This document shows, in pieces, positions 60,700 to 64,000 of a DNA stretch of 64,000 nucleotides. Position 1 is the stretch's first letter, and each line of letters starts with the position of its first letter. Position numbers and translations under genes: made by a program. Origin of the DNA: Nocardia uniformis NBRC 13702 (GTDB lineage Bacteria > Actinomycetota > Actinomycetes > Mycobacteriales > Mycobacteriaceae). The notes beneath the pieces are model-generated. The model was given only the letters and a program-made list of their open reading frames with translations. It ran no database searches and had not been told where the DNA came from. The stretch lies in NCBI RefSeq assembly GCF_001613345.1, contig NZ_BDCE01000010.1, positions 39,053 through 103,052 on the forward strand, in the 5' to 3' direction.

Positions 60700-62688
60700 T
60701 CAACGCGCGGTGCGCCGCCAAGGGTGCGCGGTTTCCAGCTGCACCGCGAGCCGGAGCAGCGTGGATTCACTGCCCGGCGGACCGATGAGTTGCGCGGCTA
60801 CCGGTGTACCGGTGCGGGGATGGATACCCATGGGGACGGTAATGGCGGGCCAGCCGACCAGGTTCCACAGCGGGGTGAACGGTGAATAGCGCACATTGGC
60901 AATCACATTGGCGAGCCAGGGCAGTGTATGCCAGCGGCGGGCGCGTGGCGGCGGGGTGGCCAGGGTGGGGGTGATGATCACGTCGTAGCGCTCGAAGTAG
61001 TCCAGCAGACGGGCCTCGATGCGGTCCACCTGGGCGGGGCGCACGAGGCCGGAGCGCAGCGCCGCTTTGCCCAGCGCGATATGGGTGCGGGTGCGCGATT
61101 GCAGGCGGTCCGGATGCGGGACGGCGGCGGCCTCGTGAGCGGCATTGGCGACCCAGCGCAGCATGAGGGCGAAAGTCGCGCCCTGATAAGGCAATTGGGC
61201 CGATTCCACAGCATGTCCGGCGGCTGCCGCCGCCGCGGCGGCCTTGCGGGCGGCGCCATCCCAGTGCCGGTCCACACGGGCCAGCGGTAGTGGGGGAGCG
61301 GCGGCCATGCCGATCCGCAGGGACTGCGAGGTCGACAGGTCGGCCAGGTCGGGACGATCGGCCAGTACCGAGAGCATGAGCGCGGCATCGGCGACAGTGG
61401 TTGCCAGCACGCCGTTTTCGGTCATCCCGCCCCACGAATTCACGCCCACTTCGGCGGGCACCAGGTCTCGACCCGGTTTCATGCCCACCACACCGCAGCA
61501 GGCGGCCGGAATCCGGACCGACCCCAATCCGTCATTGCCGTGCGCGATCGACACCATGCCGGAGGCGACCGCCGCACCGGAACCACCGGACGACCCACCC
61601 GCGCTGAATTTGGGATTCCAAGGATTGCTGGTGACGCCCGCAGGTGAATCGGTGACGCCCCACAGACCGAATTCGGGAACACTGGTCAGGCCGACGACGA
61701 CCGCGCCGGCCGACCGTAGTCGCCGCACCACCGGGTGGTCCATCTCCGCCGGACGATCCGAGCCCGCAAGCGAACCGGCGCGTGTCACCTCGCCCGTGAC
61801 GTCGATATTGTTCTTGACCGCGATCGGCACTCCCGCCAGTGGCAGGACATCCAGATCGGGGCGCTCGGCCAGGGCCTGGGCCTCCGCTCGCGCCGCGTCG
61901 GTCCGAACCACGCTGAACGCGTTGACTTTCCGGTCCCGCGACCGAATCCGCTCCAGTGCCGCATCCACCACCTGAATGGGGGTGAGCACGCCATCGCGCA
62001 CCGCGGCCGCGATCGCCGTCGCGGAACCGGTGTCCACGCGTGCCGGGCTGTCGGTACGCGGAACGTACGCGGAACCGCCGTAGGTGTCCGCCGTAGCGGA
62101 GGTGAAGCTGTCGTCTGTATCCGGAGCTGTCGCCGAGCTGCTCCGCGTATCCGGAATGGCCGCAGGGCTGTCGTCTGTATCCGGAATTGTCGCAGAGCTG
62201 TGTATGCCCGGAGCTGTCGCAGGGCGGTCGGTTGTCTCCGGAGTAGTCGCAGAGCTCACGGTTTCCGCTGTGGCCGCCGAGCCCCTGTCGGAATCCGAAG
62301 AGGCCGCGGCGCTGATGTGTGCACGCGCGGCGTCGTTGTCCGAGCGCTCGGTGGCGGCCGGGGTATCCGCGGCAGGCCCTACGGCTTCCGGAGCGGTGGC
62401 GGTGGCCGTGGCGTCGCCCTCCAGCGGCGCGTCGGTACTGACGGCCACCTGCTCGGGCGGCGTGGCCCGCTGGCGCGCTGTTTTCGCGGGGGGAGTGGCG
62501 GCGGCCGAATGCCGTTTGGTCCGGGCTGATTTCGGTTTGCGGGCGCGCGGGGCCGGATCAGCCGCGAGCGAGGTGGTGTCCTCAGCGTTCGCGGTGTCGT
62601 CGGCGTTCGCGGTGTCGTCGGCGGGCGCGGTCTCGGGGGCGGGCGGGGTGCGGGTGTCGTCGGCGTCCGTGGGGTCGTTTGCGGCCAT
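60700..62688 (-). CDS. Amidase-signature enzyme with long disordered N-terminal extension
   Basis: 662 residues from ATG 62688, with a consensus GGGAGGTAACT just upstream; the frame is open to 62994 but this start is decisive. Residues 1 to about 215 are low-complexity Ala/Thr/Asp/Pro with near-repeats such as SSATxPDTDDS. From about 220 the amidase domain is complete: Lys292 (VPIAVKNN), cis-Ser367 (SAGGSSGGSG) and nucleophile Ser390 (GNDGLGSVRIP), with spacings like those of fatty acid amide hydrolase. It hydrolyses an amide of unknown identity. The acidic extension has no signal peptide. It is divergent from the kinase-like gene, which has a similar low-complexity region. Confidence 0.9.
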   Translation of the reverse strand: MAANDPTDADDTRTPPAPETAPADDTANADDTANAEDTTSLAADPAPRARKPKSARTKRHSAAATPPAKTARQRATPPEQVAVSTDAPLEGDATATATAPEAVGPAADTPAATERSDNDAARAHISAAASSDSDRGSAATAETVSSATTPETTDRPATAPGIHSSATIPDTDDSPAAIPDTRSSSATAPDTDDSFTSATADTYGGSAYVPRTDSPARVDTGSATAIAAAVRDGVLTPIQVVDAALERIRSRDRKVNAFSVVRTDAARAEAQALAERPDLDVLPLAGVPIAVKNNIDVTGEVTRAGSLAGSDRPAEMDHPVVRRLRSAGAVVVGLTSVPEFGLWGVTDSPAGVTSNPWNPKFSAGGSSGGSGAAVASGMVSIAHGNDGLGSVRIPAACCGVVGMKPGRDLVPAEVGVNSWGGMTENGVLATTVADAALMLSVLADRPDLADLSTSQSLRIGMAAAPPLPLARVDRHWDGAARKAAAAAAAAGHAVESAQLPYQGATFALMLRWVANAAHEAAAVPHPDRLQSRTRTHIALGKAALRSGLVRPAQVDRIEARLLDYFERYDVIITPTLATPPPRARRWHTLPWLANVIANVRYSPFTPLWNLVGWPAITVPMGIHPRTGTPVAAQLIGPPGSESTLLRLAVQLETAHPWRRTAR

Positions 62689-62896
62689 AGTTACCTCCCG
62701 GCCAGGCTTGGCGGTGGGCGGTACCGGCCGGTGTGAGCATTCGCCCGATTCGTCCGCGTCCGCTGTCGCTGGTGAGATGCCGTCCGCTAGTGCGGTGCCC
62801 TTGTTGTACATGCTGGTGTTCCCCCGTCGCCTGGTCGTCGAAATCGGGTGATCCGCTGTGCAGCCGCAAGTTATCATTCCCGCAGTTGCTCGGGGG

Positions 62897-64000
62897 ATGA
62901 TGGTGACGGGTGTGGCGGATTCTATCCGGCACAGCAACGGACCGACCAGTGCGGATTCCATGGATTCCGTGCCGAGCCAGGCAGGTGCGGACATGAGCTC
63001 AGGTTCCGATCACCGTTCCGGTCGGCATACCGCCGGCACGGAATACAGCGCGGTGGCCGCCTTCGCCGCGGCGTGGGATGCCGCATCCGCGCCGCCGGAG
63101 ATCGCCGACTTCCTACCCGATGCGACCACCCTGCGGCGTGGGGCGCTGATCGAACTCGTTCGGGTCGATATGCGGCACCGCTGGCTGCGGCGAGCGGGCG
63201 CCGCGGCCGGTCGTGCGGAGCGCGTGCGCAAGAGACTGACCGAATACTGTTCCGAATTCTCCGAACTCTCGGCGCGCGATCTCCCCGCCGGATTGGTGTA
63301 CGAGGAATTCGTTATCCGGCGGCACAGCGGGGAGCGTGTCGACCCCCGCGACTACATCCGGGAATTTCCACATCAGGCCACGGAACTGCGGGCGCTTCTC
63401 AATGCCGACGACGAGGACCAGAGCACGCGGCGCTCGGCGCTGGAGGGCTCCGTGCGCGCCGGAGCCGACCCCGGGGCCTCCTCGAGTGCCGCGGGCCGCC
63501 CCGCGGACTCCACGCGCGCCGAGGGCCGCGTCACGGACCCCGCACCAGCCCGGACTGGCCGCCCGAACACACCTCGCGCACCCGCTGGCTCCGAGGCATC
63601 CTCGCGGACCGGATTCGAGCAAGCACCGCGTTCGGGAACCGCCCCGGCGGACTCCACCAATCCGTCAAGGGCCCTGGACGAATCCATCCGGGCGGGAGCT
63701 GGAACCGACGAATCCACCCGTGCGGGGACCGGTTGGGACGAGTCGACGCGTGCCGGTGGCGGCATCGATGACTCGACCCGTACTGGAACCGGCTCTGACC
63801 AGCAGTCACCGGCCGGAACCGAGGTCGACGAGCCGACGCGTGCGGGGACCGGTTGGGACGAATCCACGCATGCGGGGGCCGGGATCGATGATTCACCCCG
63901 TGCTGGAACCGGCCCTGACCAGCCGACCCGTGCTGGAACCGGGCCAGACCAGCGGCCATCGGTCGGAGCCGAGGTCGACGAGTCGACGCGTGCGGGGGGC
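62897..64000 (+). CDS. Probable Ser/Thr-kinase-type protein, N-terminal part with repeats (cut by window edge)
   Basis: The frame starts at ATG 62897 (in-frame alternatives 62900, 62903 and ATG 62993) behind CTCGGGGG, and is open to the window end, more than 367 codons. Residues about 40-165 (for example ALIELVRVDMRHRWLRR, LPAGLVYEEFVIRRHSGE, DPRDYIREFP) resemble the domain found before the kinase domain in multidomain Ser/Thr kinases of actinobacteria and planctomycetes. After residue 170 the sequence is low-complexity, and from about 245 it becomes a repeat of about 10-12 residues (GTGWDESTRAG, GTGPDQPTRAG). The kinase domain itself would lie outside the window, so the assignment is provisional. 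Confidence 0.6.
   Translation, partial: MMVTGVADSIRHSNGPTSADSMDSVPSQAGADMSSGSDHRSGRHTAGTEYSAVAAFAAAWDAASAPPEIADFLPDATTLRRGALIELVRVDMRHRWLRRAGAAAGRAERVRKRLTEYCSEFSELSARDLPAGLVYEEFVIRRHSGERVDPRDYIREFPHQATELRALLNADDEDQSTRRSALEGSVRAGADPGASSSAAGRPADSTRAEGRVTDPAPARTGRPNTPRAPAGSEASSRTGFEQAPRSGTAPADSTNPSRALDESIRAGAGTDESTRAGTGWDESTRAGGGIDDSTRTGTGSDQQSPAGTEVDEPTRAGTGWDESTHAGAGIDDSPRAGTGPDQPTRAGTGPDQRPSVGAEVDESTRAGG

Overview
The window looks like chromosomal DNA of a high-GC mycolic-acid actinobacterium, most likely Nocardia or a close relative (inference). Coding is GC-rich with many GTG and TTG starts and many ATGA/GTGA overlaps. Gene order follows the Mycobacterium tuberculosis block that runs, from memory, from Rv3683 down to Rv3644c, and again from Rv3628 to Rv3624c. 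No phage, IS transposase or CRISPR array was seen; the non-core parts look like ordinary lineage-specific genes.

1-6.6 kb: two paralogous Pro/Gly-rich membrane proteins (one cut by the window edge), a metallophosphoesterase, a YqeY protein, the bifunctional PBP PonA2 and the redox regulator WhiB4. 6.7-11.4 kb: a pair of ArsA-type ATPases, a DUF4177 peptide, a RidA protein, a metallo-beta-lactamase-fold enzyme and the global regulator Crp/GlxR. 11.6-15.4 kb: a small membrane protein, then a tightly overlapping operon of nth, a TlpA-like thioredoxin, a CoA-type Nudix hydrolase and the acid-resistance protease MarP. 15.8-26.4 kb: an EphE-like alpha/beta hydrolase whose nucleophile position is Ala, a holin-fold membrane protein, nhaA behind a structured leader, acs, and the dppABCD peptide transporter.

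26.8-38.7 kb is the 'helicase/secretion neighbourhood': a Fic-like protein, an Ms1/MTS2823-type RNA with a Crp operator in its promoter, a HAD phosphatase, a 6C RNA, the CpaE-like Ssd, and a compact Tad/Flp-type pilus operon (tadA, tadB, tadC, a Flp-like pilin, two TadE-like proteins). A convergent DEAD/DEAH helicase closes the block. Inside the tad operon are unexplained reading frames that overlap both neighbours by 4 nt, and a tandem repeat of about 145 nt in which every copy carries its own ribosome binding site and ATG.

39.1-44.5 kb: cspA, topA, a DinB-family protein, holB and a tRNA-Thr(CGT). 44.6-53.4 kb is a lineage-specific stretch: an ArsR-type regulator with its operator, a secreted/membrane hydrolase, a DUF2752 protein, a cysteine-desulfurase-like enzyme behind a SAM-IV riboswitch, a heme oxygenase behind an iron box, a LysE exporter, a flavin reductase, a YbaK deacylase, an OHCU-decarboxylase-like protein and a dienoyl-CoA-isomerase-like crotonase. 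53.5-58.8 kb returns to core synteny (ppa, dacB, a DUF2342 metalloprotease, tilS, hpt). The end holds a LysR regulator, an amidase with a disordered N-terminus and, divergent from it, the start of a probable Ser/Thr-kinase-type protein with a long repeat region, cut by the window edge.

A dispersed MITE-like palindrome (seven copies, up to about 88 nt) lies only in intergenic gaps. Four TGTGA-N6-TCACA-like Crp sites link the Crp encoded here to whiB4/ponA2, acs, the Ms1-like RNA and the hpt-lysR gap.
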